Source of the DNA: Mycolicibacterium bacteremicum
Lineage (GTDB): Bacteria > Actinomycetota > Actinomycetes > Mycobacteriales > Mycobacteriaceae
DNA length: 64,000 bases
Assembly (NCBI RefSeq): GCF_002086115.1
Contig: NZ_MVHJ01000006.1
Coordinates: 223,328 to 287,327, forward strand
Direction: 5' to 3'
Shown here: positions 22,693-29,869 of the stretch, one piece after another
Layout: each line of letters begins with the position of its first letter
Numbering within the stretch: the stretch's first letter is position 1
The notes under the pieces: model-generated
Seen by the model: only the letters and a program-made list of their open reading frames with translations
Databases searched by the model: none
What the model was told of the DNA's origin: nothing
Program-made: the position numbers and the translations under genes

Positions 22693-23412
22693 GCGGGCGA
22701 GCAGCCGCGACACGTGCATCTGCGAGATGCCGACCCGCTCGGCGATCTGGGACTGCGTCATCGACTCGAAGAAACGCAGGATGAGCACCGTGCGCTCGCG
22801 CTCGGGCAACTTGGACAGCAGCGGTCGCAGCGCCTCACGATTCTCGATCTGATCCAGCGCGTCATCCGGTGAGCCGAGCGTGTCGGCGATCGCCGGCGCC
22901 TCATCGTCGCCGGAACCGCCGCTGTCGATGGACAGGGTGTTGTACGAACTGCCCGCGATCAGGCCCTCGACAACCTCGTCGCGGTCCATGTCCAGCTCGG
23001 CGGCCAACTCCGACGGGGTCGGCGCGCGGCCCAGCCGCTGCGACATCTCGGCCGTCGCGGCACCGAGGCGCAGGTGTAGTTCCTTGAGCCGGCGCGGCAC
23101 CTTGACCGACCAGCCGTTGTCCCGGAAATGCCTGCGGACCTCGCCCATGATCGTCGGTACCGCGTAGGACGCGAAATCCGATCCGGCCTCGACGTCGAAC
23201 CGGTTCACGGCGTTGACCAGGCCCACCCGGGCGACCTGGACCAGATCATCACGTGCCTCGCCGCGACCCTCGAATCGGCGGGCGATGTGATCGGCCAGCG
23301 GCAGGCAGCGGGTCACGATCCGCTCGCGCTGGCGCTCGTGTTCTGCCGACCCATCACGAAGTTCGCCGAGTACGCGAAACATCTCGATGACGTCAGCGTA
23401 TTCAGAATTCAC
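22660..23412 (-). CDS. sigF: Stress/stationary-phase RNA polymerase sigma factor SigF
   Basis: The 250-residue protein matches M. tuberculosis SigF along its length. Region 2 includes DDLVQVARVGLVNAVNRFD and FASYAVPTIMGEVRRHFRD (about residues 55-98), and region 4 includes TQSQIAERVGISQMHVSRLL. It directs RNA polymerase to promoters of the type GGTTT-N15-17-GGGTA. The GTG start overlaps the rsbW stop by four bases (GTGA), so the sigma factor is coupled to its inhibitor. The operon is preceded by its own SigF-type promoter and therefore probably self-activated. Confidence 0.95.
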   Translation of the reverse strand: MNSEYADVIEMFRVLGELRDGSAEHERQRERIVTRCLPLADHIARRFEGRGEARDDLVQVARVGLVNAVNRFDVEAGSDFASYAVPTIMGEVRRHFRDNGWSVKVPRRLKELHLRLGAATAEMSQRLGRAPTPSELAAELDMDRDEVVEGLIAGSSYNTLSIDSGGSGDDEAPAIADTLGSPDDALDQIENREALRPLLSKLPERERTVLILRFFESMTQSQIAERVGISQMHVSRLLARSLAKLRDELQ

Positions 23413-23852
23413 TGCAACAGACTCGCTCGCCGAGCAGTGAGGGAGATGCCGAAGATCTGACCCGCGCCGTCGCGGTGGCCGTCGGTGAAGGTGCCGACCT
23501 CGTCGGTCAGCGAGCTGAGCACGTGCCAACTGAAGCTGCCCGGCGCGACGATGGCATCCTCATCGCTGTTGCAGGTGGCCGAGGCCTTGATGACGACGGC
23601 GTCGTCGCGCGGATGAATCGAGACCACCAGCGGCGTATCCGGTACCGCGGCCTTCACCAGCCGGGTACACGCCTCGTCGACGGCCAGCCGCAGGTCGGAG
23701 ACGGCGTCGAAGTCCAGATCCTCGAAGGTCGCGGCGGCCGCGGTGAGAACGCGCAGCACCGCCAGATTCTCCAGGGTGGCGGCCACCCGAAGCTCCACCG
23801 ACCGATCACCACCAGCCGCGGCTTCGTACGTGTCCGCACTCTGCTGAACCAT
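23409..23852 (-). CDS. rsbW: Anti-sigma F factor RsbW (UsfX)
   Basis: The 147-residue protein has the GHKL/histidine-kinase-like ATPase fold of anti-sigma factors: LRVAATLENLAVLRVLTAAA, AVSDLRLAVDEACTRLVKAA (the N-box region, with the usual asparagine replaced as in mycobacterial RsbW) and a C-terminal GQIFGISLTARR. It should hold SigF inactive and release it when antagonists bind. The ATG at 23852 is chosen because GGGAGGT lies five bases upstream. Confidence 0.92.
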   Translation of the reverse strand: MVQQSADTYEAAAGGDRSVELRVAATLENLAVLRVLTAAAATFEDLDFDAVSDLRLAVDEACTRLVKAAVPDTPLVVSIHPRDDAVVIKASATCNSDEDAIVAPGSFSWHVLSSLTDEVGTFTDGHRDGAGQIFGISLTARRASLLQ

Positions 23853-23881
23853 CTGACCTCCCGACATATTCGCTCGGAGGT

Positions 23882-23907
23882 TACCCCACCCCGAACCATG
23901 GCTAACC
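23882..23907 (-). promoter_or_regulatory. SigF promoter of rsbW-sigF operon
   Basis: On the minus strand GGTT (23904-23907) and GGGTA (23882-23886) are 17 bases apart, 30 bases upstream of the rsbW start. This is the autoregulatory arrangement known for the mycobacterial sigF operon. Confidence 0.75.
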
Positions 23908-24039
23908 AACGGAACCACCCCCGCAGCGCAGCGCGCGGCCCGCGAGAGCGGCAACACGCTGGGCCCGAAGGCGGCATGAACAATGCATGGGCCTGTCAGT
24001 ACCCGGCCGGTGTGAGCGGCCAAACGTGACCCGGCGTGC

Positions 24040-24064
24040 GGTTTCCGCCTGCGCGCCACGGGTA
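24040..24064 (+). promoter_or_regulatory. Consensus SigF promoter
   Basis: GGTTT (24040-24044), 15 bases, GGGTA (24060-24064): a full match to the SigF consensus. It is ten bases upstream of the 63-residue gene at 24075, whose message is therefore nearly leaderless. Confidence 0.82.
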
Positions 24065-24074
24065 TTCCGCCACC

Positions 24075-24266
24075 ATGAGTACTGATCGCGTACCCGACGA
24101 TGTGCCCGTCGCCGATGCCGTCGAACAGTCCCGCGAGGTGGTCGAGGCGGACGCTGCGCCCGGCCCGGTCACCGGCCCGCCGGCCCTGGAGACCCCCGAC
24201 GCCGATTGGCAGGAGCAGTCCATCGACGCCGGCGATGATCTCGACGGTCACGACGACCGGTACTGA
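24075..24266 (+). CDS. Small acidic SigF-dependent hypothetical protein
   Basis: A 63-residue, strongly acidic protein starting MSTDRVPDDVPVADAVEQSR and ending in a DDLDGHDDRY tail. I recognise no domain, and the composition (many Asp, Glu, Pro, Val) suggests a disordered protein. A consensus SigF promoter directly before it is the main evidence that it is a real gene. Confidence 0.65.
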   Translation: MSTDRVPDDVPVADAVEQSREVVEADAAPGPVTGPPALETPDADWQEQSIDAGDDLDGHDDRY

Positions 24267-24310
24267 ACACAACCGGTGTGAGCGGTGGTGAAAGCGGCTG
24301 GGAGTGGAGT

Positions 24311-24336
24311 GGTTTGCACCGATGCCGAGGTGGGAA
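24311..24336 (+). promoter_or_regulatory. SigF-type promoter for DoxX-fusion gene
   Basis: GGTTT (24311-24315), 16 bases, GGGAA (24332-24336), one mismatch from the GGGTA -10. The predicted start of transcription is a few bases before the ATG at 24348. Confidence 0.6.
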
Positions 24337-24347
24337 CATTCCCGGGC

Positions 24348-25367
24348 ATGTTGGTACGCCGAATAGCCCGCCCGTTGTTGTCCGCTGCTTTCATCGGCCA
24401 GGGAATCGAAGCCCTGCGCGATGTGAAGCCTGCCGCTGAGGTCGTTCAGCCCACCCTGGACGGACTCCAGTCGTTGCCCAGCCCGGTCTCGGACAAGGTT
24501 CCCGACAACGCCGTGACCGTCGCTCGTATCAACGCCGCCGTCCAGATCGGCGGCGGTCTGCTGCTGGCCACCGGCCGGGTGCCGCGGGTGGCCGCGGGTC
24601 TGCTGGCCGCCACCGTCATCCCCGCCAATCTGGGCAGGCACATGTTCTGGGACGAGACCGACCCGGTCGCCAAGGCCGAGAAGCGCCGCGCCTTCCTGAC
24701 CGACCTGAGCCTGATCGGTGGTCTGGTGCTGGCGTCGGCGGACACCGCAGGCAAGCCCTCCCTGGGCTGGCGCGGTCGCCGGGCCGGGCGCAAGGTCGTG
24801 CAGGCCGTTTCCGAGCGGCTGCCCGGTTCCGATGACTCCCTGCTGGACTCCGAACTGGCTGACCGACTCGGGCACGGTGTGCATGTCGGGGTGGAGCGCA
24901 GCCGCGAACTGGCCGACGCCGCCTTGGAGCGGGGCGTCCCGTTGGCCGCCTCGGCCTTCGAGTCCGCCGCGGACTCGTTGGGCATCGCGTACGACCGCAG
25001 CGCCGCGGCGCTGTACAAGGGCGCGGAGAAAACCGCACCCATCGCCAAGAAGGCCCGCAAGCGTGGTGCCGAACTGGCCGAGACGGCGCTGGACCGCGGC
25101 GCCACCGCGCTGGAGAAGGGTGCCGAGAAGAGCGCCCCGATCGCCAAGAAGGCCCGCAAGCGCAGCGCGAAGCTGGCCGAGGAGGCCGTCGAGCGCGGTA
25201 GCTCGGCCCTTGAGCGCGCGGCCGAGCGCAGCGCACCGATCGCCGCCGAGGCCCGCCGCCGTGGCGTGGAGCTGGCCGAGTCCGCCCGCGAGCAGGCCGA
25301 AACCGCCTGGGAGCAGGGCAGCGATCAGGCGGCATCGGGCTGGCGTCGGGTGCGCAGCAAGGTCTGA
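24348..25367 (+). CDS. DoxX-family membrane protein fused to Ala/Lys/Arg-rich helical repeats
   Basis: The 339-residue protein begins MLVRRIARPLLSAAFIGQGI, the first helix of DoxX-family proteins, and its first 135 residues hold about four hydrophobic helices (including ARINAAVQIGGGLLLATGRV and LTDLSLIGGLVLASADT). DoxX proteins belong to membrane oxidoreductase complexes that help detoxify superoxide. From residue 222 to 320 the sequence becomes three 33-residue repeats of the form GAEKSAPIAKKARKR, resembling histone-like basic helices, an unusual partner for a membrane domain. A SigF-type promoter precedes it, and an iron redox gene follows 31 bases downstream. Confidence 0.8.
   Translation: MLVRRIARPLLSAAFIGQGIEALRDVKPAAEVVQPTLDGLQSLPSPVSDKVPDNAVTVARINAAVQIGGGLLLATGRVPRVAAGLLAATVIPANLGRHMFWDETDPVAKAEKRRAFLTDLSLIGGLVLASADTAGKPSLGWRGRRAGRKVVQAVSERLPGSDDSLLDSELADRLGHGVHVGVERSRELADAALERGVPLAASAFESAADSLGIAYDRSAAALYKGAEKTAPIAKKARKRGAELAETALDRGATALEKGAEKSAPIAKKARKRSAKLAEEAVERGSSALERAAERSAPIAAEARRRGVELAESAREQAETAWEQGSDQAASGWRRVRSKV
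25011..25307 (+). repeat. Three 33-residue tandem coding repeats in the DoxX-fusion gene
   Basis: Residues 222-254, 255-287 and 288-320 align without gaps; each carries a core like GAEK(S/T)APIAKKARKR followed by an ELAE(T/E/S)A helix. Copies one and two are the most alike at the base level, so the array grew by 99-base duplication. The third is the most diverged, with APIAAEARRR. Confidence 0.85.
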
Positions 25368-25398
25368 TCGCCCCATGTGACACCGAGGTCTGATTCGC

Positions 25399-26373
25399 AT
25401 GACCGTCTCACCGAAGCTCCCGGCTCCCGCCGGGCCGGTCTCGGGAGCGCTCATCGCACAGCTGTCCGGCCGGGTCCAGGATCTGACCCGGGTCCGGCCG
25501 GACGGCGCAGACCCCATGGGCCGCGATATCCAGCTGGCCCTCTTCGTGGCCTACGAACTGTGCTACCGCGGATTCCGCGGCACCGACCCCACCTGGGAAT
25601 GGGACGCCGATCTGGTCGGTCTGCGCGGCCGCTTGGAGCGGTCCTTTCTCGGCCACCTGCGCCGGTGTGCCGGCGATATCACGGGCACCGACGTCTGGGC
25701 CGAGATTCGTCGGCCGGCAGGTGGGCAGCCGGACGGCCCCGCACACTTCCTGCGCACGGAGGGCACGTGGCAGCAGATGTGCGAGTACTTCGTGCACCGC
25801 TCCGTGTACCACCTCAAAGAGCCCGACCTGCAGGCCTGGCTGATCCCTCGACTGGCCGGTGCGGCCAAGGCCGCAGTGGTGGCCGTGCAGTATCAGAACT
25901 ACGGCGCCGGCACCGCCGCACATATGCGGCAGCGCATCTTCGCGGAGTTGATGTCCGCCGCCGGCCTGGACGGCGGATATCTGGCCTATCTGGACATGGT
26001 GCCCGCCGAAGCGCTGGCGGCAGTCAACGCGGTGTCGATGTTCGGGCTCAACCGCAGCCTGCGCGGTGCGGCGATCGGGCACTTCGCCGCCGAGATGACC
26101 TCCGCACCCGCGTCACAGCGACTGGTGCAGGCGCTGCACCGGCTGCGGGCACCGGCGGCGTGCGCACGGTTCTACCGCGACCGCATCGAACCCGACGCGG
26201 TGTCCGGACGGTTGGTCGACGATGTCGTCGGCGGGTTGCTGGCCGATGAACCGGAGCTGGAGGCCGACGTGGTGCTCGGCATCCGGGCGCGCCATATTGT
26301 CGAGGATCGGCTCGCCGCGCGGATGGTGAAGTGCTGGGCCGACGGCGAGACGTCGCTGCTGCGCTCGCTCTGA
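25399..26373 (+). CDS. Iron-containing redox enzyme family protein (heme-oxygenase-like fold)
   Basis: The 324-residue protein has the pattern of the iron-containing redox enzyme family (heme-oxygenase-like diiron oxidases). Likely metal ligands come from CEYFVHRSVYHLKEPD (Glu and His), AVVAVQYQNYGAG and GIRARHIVEDRLA, the last being the typical C-terminal H-E pair. The family oxidises or fragments small substrates using dioxygen. It lies 31 bases downstream of the DoxX-fusion gene and is probably in the same SigF-dependent operon. The downstream gene converges on it with a single base between. Confidence 0.78.
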   Translation: MTVSPKLPAPAGPVSGALIAQLSGRVQDLTRVRPDGADPMGRDIQLALFVAYELCYRGFRGTDPTWEWDADLVGLRGRLERSFLGHLRRCAGDITGTDVWAEIRRPAGGQPDGPAHFLRTEGTWQQMCEYFVHRSVYHLKEPDLQAWLIPRLAGAAKAAVVAVQYQNYGAGTAAHMRQRIFAELMSAAGLDGGYLAYLDMVPAEALAAVNAVSMFGLNRSLRGAAIGHFAAEMTSAPASQRLVQALHRLRAPAACARFYRDRIEPDAVSGRLVDDVVGGLLADEPELEADVVLGIRARHIVEDRLAARMVKCWADGETSLLRSL

Positions 26374-26374
26374 G

Positions 26375-27367
26375 TCAGTCGCCCAGTTCGGCACGCAACG
26401 CCGCCAGCAGTGCGGGTGCGGCCTCGGCCAGGAACCGGTCCTGGCTGTCGCCGCCCACCTGGACCAGTGCCACGTCGGTGAATCCGGCGTCGCGGAAGGC
26501 GCCCACCTTCTCGACGATGGCATCGAGGTCCGGACCGCACGGTATCGACGAGGCCACATCCTCGGGCCGGACGAACTGGCTGGCTGCGGCGAATCCGGCC
26601 GGGGTGGGCAGATCGGCGTTCACCGACCAGCCGCCGGCGAACCAGCGGAACTGGTCGTGTGCCCTTTCGATTGCGGCGTCGCGGTCGGAATCCCAGCACA
26701 CCGGCAACTGCCCCACCACCCGGCCCTCCGGTAGGCCCATCGGCTGCCGCGCCCGCTGCCAGCTCGCCACGACGTCCCCGTCGGGCGCGGTGTTGATCAG
26801 GTGATCGGCCAGCACGGCGAATTTCTCGACCGTGCGGTCCCCGGTGATGGACACTCCGATTCCGACCGGCTCCTCCGGGACGTCCCAGATCCGCGCCGAG
26901 TCGACCGAGAAGTACTCGCCGTGGAAGTCGACCAGGTCGCCGGTGAGCAGCTCGCGGATCACCTTGATCGCCTCGGCCAGCATGTCGAGCCGGCGCGGTG
27001 CGGCGGGCCAGCCGGCACCGACCACGTGTTCGTTGAGGTTCTCCCCGCTGCCGAGGCCGAGGGTGAACCGGCCGTCGGCGAGGATCTGTACGGTGGCCGC
27101 CTGCTGGGCCACGACGGCCGGGTGATAGCGCATCGTGGGGCAGGTGACATAGGAGTACAGGCCCACCCGTGAGGTCATCGTGGCGACCGCGCCCAGCACC
27201 GCCCACGCGTTGGGCGCATGGCCCTGACTGGTCAGCCACGGTGAGAAGTGGTCACTGCACACCTCGAAGTCGAAACCGGCCTGCTCGGCAGAAATAGCAT
27301 GCCGCACAAGGTCTTTGGGCCCGGCCTGCTCTGTCATCAAGGTGTATCCGAATCGCGTCATGCGCAT
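26375..27367 (-). CDS. LLM-class F420-dependent oxidoreductase (G6PD-type subfamily)
   Basis: The 330-residue protein has the luciferase-like TIM barrel with the F420-dependent glucose-6-phosphate dehydrogenase-type pattern: FDFEVCSDHFSPWLTSQGHAPN (histidine at the active site), VATMTSRVGLYSYVTCPTMRYHP, and LGLGSGENLNEHVVG. It should use F420 to oxidise or reduce an unknown substrate. A SigF promoter ends five bases before the ATG at 27367; ATG 27361 is also possible, and either would be leaderless. This puts it in the general stress response with its neighbours. Confidence 0.82.
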   Translation of the reverse strand: MRMTRFGYTLMTEQAGPKDLVRHAISAEQAGFDFEVCSDHFSPWLTSQGHAPNAWAVLGAVATMTSRVGLYSYVTCPTMRYHPAVVAQQAATVQILADGRFTLGLGSGENLNEHVVGAGWPAAPRRLDMLAEAIKVIRELLTGDLVDFHGEYFSVDSARIWDVPEEPVGIGVSITGDRTVEKFAVLADHLINTAPDGDVVASWQRARQPMGLPEGRVVGQLPVCWDSDRDAAIERAHDQFRWFAGGWSVNADLPTPAGFAAASQFVRPEDVASSIPCGPDLDAIVEKVGAFRDAGFTDVALVQVGGDSQDRFLAEAAPALLAALRAELGD

Positions 27368-27371
27368 CGCA

Positions 27372-27396
27372 TACCCGAGCGTCCGGCCCGACAAAC
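27372..27396 (-). promoter_or_regulatory. SigF promoter for LLM-class oxidoreductase
   Basis: On the minus strand GTTT (27393-27396), 16 bases, GGGTA (27372-27376). Only five bases separate the -10 from the ATG at 27367, consistent with a leaderless message. Confidence 0.75.
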
Positions 27397-27403
27397 GCCG
27401 AGG

Positions 27404-27931
27404 TCACTCCGCCGGTTCATCGGCCGACCGCGTCGGTCGGCCGGCGCGCACCCGGAGCATGACGGGCAGCGCGATCCAGAAGACGACGATGCCCGATGCG
27501 GTGACCAGTCCGGCCACGACACCGATCCGCGGTTCGAGCACGGCACCGAAGATCAGCACCATCACCCCGACCAGGGTGAGGGCGAGCAGCAGGATGCCGG
27601 CGTAGGCGAGGCGGTGCGCGGTGTAGACGACGACATCGAGACGGTGCCGGCGAAACATCAGTCGGTGCACACCGATCGGAGCGATCAGCAGCACGGTCGC
27701 CGCGATGGAGCAGGACACCGTGCACAGGTACACGATGCGCAGTTCGGGGCGCAGATCCTCGAAGCCGTCGTGGAACGGCAGGGTCAACAGCAGGCCGGTG
27801 AGGAGTTGGACGCCGGTCTGCACCACCCGTAACTCCTGCAAAAGGCTGGACCAGTTACGGTCCAGCCTTTGCACACTCGTCTCGTTACGGGCGTTCTCGT
27901 TCCAACGCCGGTCATGCTCCAAACTGTCCAT
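27404..27931 (-). CDS. DUF6328-like four-helix membrane protein
   Basis: The 175-residue protein has a charged N-terminal helix (about 35 residues) and then four hydrophobic segments: QTGVQLLTGLLLTLPF, IVYLCTVSCSIAATVLLIAP, AYAGILLLALTLVGVMVLIF and IGVVAGLVTASGIVVFWIAL. The VVQTGVQLLTGLLLTLPF and PIGVHRLMFR sequences are typical of the DUF6328 family of actinobacterial membrane proteins, whose role is unknown. It is the last gene of a three-gene operon whose first gene has a SigF promoter. Its 5' coding region contains an unusual hairpin. Confidence 0.75.
   Translation of the reverse strand: MDSLEHDRRWNENARNETSVQRLDRNWSSLLQELRVVQTGVQLLTGLLLTLPFHDGFEDLRPELRIVYLCTVSCSIAATVLLIAPIGVHRLMFRRHRLDVVVYTAHRLAYAGILLLALTLVGVMVLIFGAVLEPRIGVVAGLVTASGIVVFWIALPVMLRVRAGRPTRSADEPAE
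27837..27873. repeat. Long inverted repeat inside coding sequence
   Basis: AAAGGCTGGACC (27841-27852) and GGTCCAGCCTTT (27859-27870) are exact complements around a six-base loop, and TGC/GCA extends the stem by three pairs with one unpaired A. It lies within codons about 20-32 of the DUF6328-like gene. Confidence 0.7.
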
Positions 27932-27946
27932 GACGGACGGCGGGCA

Positions 27947-28102
27947 TCAATACCAGGCGCGTCGACCCGCCACCGGCCGGCCGATGGAACCCAGCAGCCA
28001 GAACACCGCGCCGGCCACCAGCAGCACCACGCCGACCACCCACAGCAGGTACACGTCCAGCACGAACCCCAGTATGAGCAGAATCGCTCCGAGGACTATC
28101 AC
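27947..28102 (-). CDS. DUF6131-like small two-helix membrane protein
   Basis: A 51-residue protein from a GTG start that overlaps the upstream stop by four bases (GTGA). It is almost wholly two transmembrane helices, VLGAILLILGFVLDVYLLWV and VGVVLLVAGAVFWLLGSI, with a basic tail ending AGRRAWY. This is the pattern of short actinobacterial proteins in the DUF6131 family. GGAGGTGAGG upstream may serve as its ribosome site. Confidence 0.75.
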   Translation of the reverse strand: MIVLGAILLILGFVLDVYLLWVVGVVLLVAGAVFWLLGSIGRPVAGRRAWY

Positions 28103-28332
28103 GACACCCTCACCTCCATTGTTCCCATCGAACTCGGTTGCGGCAGTTTGCAATCGGTGACCTTCGGATTGACTCCGGCGTAATTGAGGGGTCCCGCGAC
28201 CACCGTCAGCGCGATGGATCCCGCTGTCGCACAGTTCGTTTCTCCGCCCGCGAAGTAGTCGCGCTGCCACGCCGCGAACACCCCGATCAACAACCAGATC
28301 AGCACCACCGTGCCGATGAGTCCGCGTCCCAT
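28099..28332 (-). CDS. Small membrane-anchored exported protein
   Basis: A 77-residue protein with one N-terminal hydrophobic helix (MGRGLIGTVVLIWLLIGVFA) followed by an extracytoplasmic part with two cysteines (NCATAGS and VTDCKLP) that could form a disulfide. No lipobox is seen. It is the first gene of the three-gene operon running to 27404. Its start lies 53 bases downstream of a SigF -10. Function unknown. Confidence 0.72.
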   Translation of the reverse strand: MGRGLIGTVVLIWLLIGVFAAWQRDYFAGGETNCATAGSIALTVVAGPLNYAGVNPKVTDCKLPQPSSMGTMEVRVS

Positions 28333-28385
28333 GAGGCCTCCATCGCTAGGTCTGTTGCGCGACTTGCTCTGTTGCCCGGGCGGAA

Positions 28386-28411
28386 TACCCCGCTGACGGG
28401 CCCGTCAAACC
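28386..28411 (-). promoter_or_regulatory. SigF promoter for the small membrane-protein operon
   Basis: On the minus strand GGTTT (28407-28411), 16 bases, GGGTA (28386-28390): full consensus. It drives the three-gene operon beginning at 28332. Confidence 0.82.
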
Positions 28412-28423
28412 GCTCAACGACCA

Positions 28424-28448
28424 TGTTTGGGCCGCCGCCGTGCGGGAA
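28424..28448 (+). promoter_or_regulatory. SigF-type promoter for csbD-like gene
   Basis: TGTTT (28424-28428), 15 bases, GGGAA (28444-28448). It is separated from the divergent SigF promoter by only 12 bases between their -35 elements. Confidence 0.62.
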
Positions 28449-28516
28449 GCCCGGCGGTGTGCGGGACCGAGCCCCGCACATCACCAATCCACTCCAGTAG
28501 CGGAAAGGTCGGATGG

Positions 28517-28753
28517 ATGAGCGACAAGAGCGGGCCCGAAGAGGGCCTCAGTGGCGTCGTCGAAGGCGTCAAGGGCAAGGCGAAGGAGGCGGTCGGCAGC
28601 GTCACCGGCCGCGATGATCTGACCCGCGAGGGCCAGGCCCAGCAGGACAAGGCCGATGCCGAACGCGAGGCCTCCAAGAAGGAAGCCGAGGCCGAAGCCG
28701 CGCGTAGCGGTGCCGACGCCGCCGAGCAGCGTCAGCGATCCGAACAGCAGTAG
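28517..28753 (+). CDS. CsbD-family stress protein
   Basis: A 78-residue, highly charged protein starting MSDKSGPEEGLSGVVEGVKG. The core VKGKAKEAVGSVTGRDDLTREGQ is the CsbD signature; the second half is an Asp/Glu/Lys/Ala helix without fixed structure. CsbD in Bacillus is a sigma-B general-stress protein, matching the SigF-type promoter here. The ATG at 28517 is used rather than 28513 because only this frame gives the family sequence. A strong terminator follows. Confidence 0.85.
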   Translation: MSDKSGPEEGLSGVVEGVKGKAKEAVGSVTGRDDLTREGQAQQDKADAEREASKKEAEAEAARSGADAAEQRQRSEQQ

Positions 28754-28782
28754 CGCCCCTACCGCACGATCGGCCACGAACC

Positions 28783-28818
28783 GGCCCAGCCCGGCTCCCC
28801 CGCGGGGCTGGGCCTTTT
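28783..28818 (+). terminator. Rho-independent terminator after csbD-like gene
   Basis: GGCCCAGCCC (28783-28792) and GGGCTGGGCC (28805-28814) form a ten-pair stem followed directly by TTTT. One of the few classical terminators in the window. Confidence 0.85.
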
Positions 28819-28883
28819 CGTGGGCGCCGTGTCGTGGGCGCCGTGTCGTGGGCGCCGTGTCGTGGGCGCCGTGTCGTGGGTGG
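28818..28883. repeat. 14-bp tandem repeat, four exact copies plus degenerate ones
   Basis: TCGTGGGCGCCGTG repeats head to tail at 28818, 28832, 28846 and 28860, then a partial copy at 28874. Degenerate copies (for example TCGTGGACACCTTG, TCATGGGCGCCTT) continue to about 28929. The rest of the stretch 28754-28979 has no gene. Confidence 0.88.
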
Positions 28884-28979
28884 CTCGCCGTGGCGCCTTG
28901 TCGTGGACACCTTGTCATGGGCGCCTTTTCGCCGACCCCCGACCCGTGGGCGGGGCCGCTGATTCGGCGGCTCCGGGCG

Positions 28980-29288
28980 TCAGCTGGCCGGGCGTTGCCG
29001 GACCACCTCCGGATGCGCCGCGTACCAGCGCTCCTCCAACTGCCGCACGCGACGGTGCTCCACCGCCATCCACAGTGCGCCGACGACGAAACCCGCGGCC
29101 GACAGGGCCGCCAGCGTCAGGCCGACGTCGTGGTGACGGGTGGCGAATGCGGCAAGGCATCCGACGAAGAGCACCAGCGACACACCGATGACGATGAGCG
29201 CGGGCATGATGATGTTGTCTTTCATCGACTCGCCGGCGTGAGTGCGCGTCGTGCGGGTGTGATCGACAGGATCTCTGGGACCTTTCAT
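28980..29288 (-). CDS. usfY: UsfY-family membrane protein
   Basis: The 102-residue product begins MKGPRDPVDHTRTTRTHAGESM, matching the RDPVDH..RTTR..AGES signature of UsfY, which in M. tuberculosis lies near sigF. It has two transmembrane helices (about ALIVIGVSLVLFVGCLAAFA and LTLAALSAAGFVVGALWMAV) and a C-terminal EERWYAAHPEV. The start at 29288 is supported by AGGAGGG nine bases upstream. Function unknown; it is thought to belong to the SigF response, but I find no well-spaced SigF promoter. Confidence 0.85.
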   Translation of the reverse strand: MKGPRDPVDHTRTTRTHAGESMKDNIIMPALIVIGVSLVLFVGCLAAFATRHHDVGLTLAALSAAGFVVGALWMAVEHRRVRQLEERWYAAHPEVVRQRPAS

Positions 29289-29356
29289 AGCTACCCTCCT
29301 GCGTCCCGACAACCCGTTTCCGGGTCATGGTCCAGGGTAGAACCGTCGCGCGGCGT

Positions 29357-29719
29357 TCACTGCCCGAATCCACCGATCGCCGGCAGACCCATGGTGAGCA
29401 CCAGCAACATGAGCAGCATTAGGAACCACCCGGCGCCCTGCCAGGCCCACCACCTGCCGTTGACCTTCCACAGTCGGTACGTGCGCAGGAACGCACGCAC
29501 ACCCGCGGCGAAGAGCAAGACCGGCGCACCGAGTGCCAACACCAGGCGCTGGGGTCGCCCGCAGGCGGCGGAATCGGTCACCGCGCCGTCGCAGCCGTGT
29601 GCCAGCACCGCGGCGAGGATCAGGAAGGCCACCCCCAGGATCGACGCCATCAGGCCGAATCGGATCGCCGAGCGGGTCTCCGGGTCGTCTCGGTGTGCTC
29701 CGTTCGGCTCGCCGTCCAT
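29357..29719 (-). CDS. Conserved-type membrane protein next to usfY
   Basis: A 120-residue protein with three hydrophobic helices: FGLMASILGVAFLILAAVLA, RLVLALGAPVLLFAAGVRAF and AWQGAGWFLMLLMLLVLTMG. Two cysteines in AHGCDGAVTDSAACGR lie between helices one and two. Position beside usfY and before lat resembles that of Rv3289c. The ATG at 29719 follows GGGGGTG; an earlier start at 29779 would add a basic, unlikely N-terminus. Role unknown. Confidence 0.7.
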   Translation of the reverse strand: MDGEPNGAHRDDPETRSAIRFGLMASILGVAFLILAAVLAHGCDGAVTDSAACGRPQRLVLALGAPVLLFAAGVRAFLRTYRLWKVNGRWWAWQGAGWFLMLLMLLVLTMGLPAIGGFGQ

Positions 29720-29869
29720 CAGCGCACCCCCGGCCCTCGGTCGGCGAGCGCGCCGCACCGGTCGTCGAGCGTCGCGCAATGGTCCATGGCGGTTGGGTGC
29801 CCGGTGCGACGCCGGACAAACGCACCCGCGGTCGGGTCCCTGGCCAGTCCGCGCGGTGGCCTGGGCTTG

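Noticed and set aside
28818..28929. The tandem repeat as a CRISPR array
   Set aside because: Copies abut with no spacers and no cas genes are near.
29288..29330. SigF promoter before usfY
   Set aside because: GGTTG and GGGTA are present on the minus strand but separated by only 13 bases, too few for SigF, and GGGTA overlaps the ribosome-binding site.
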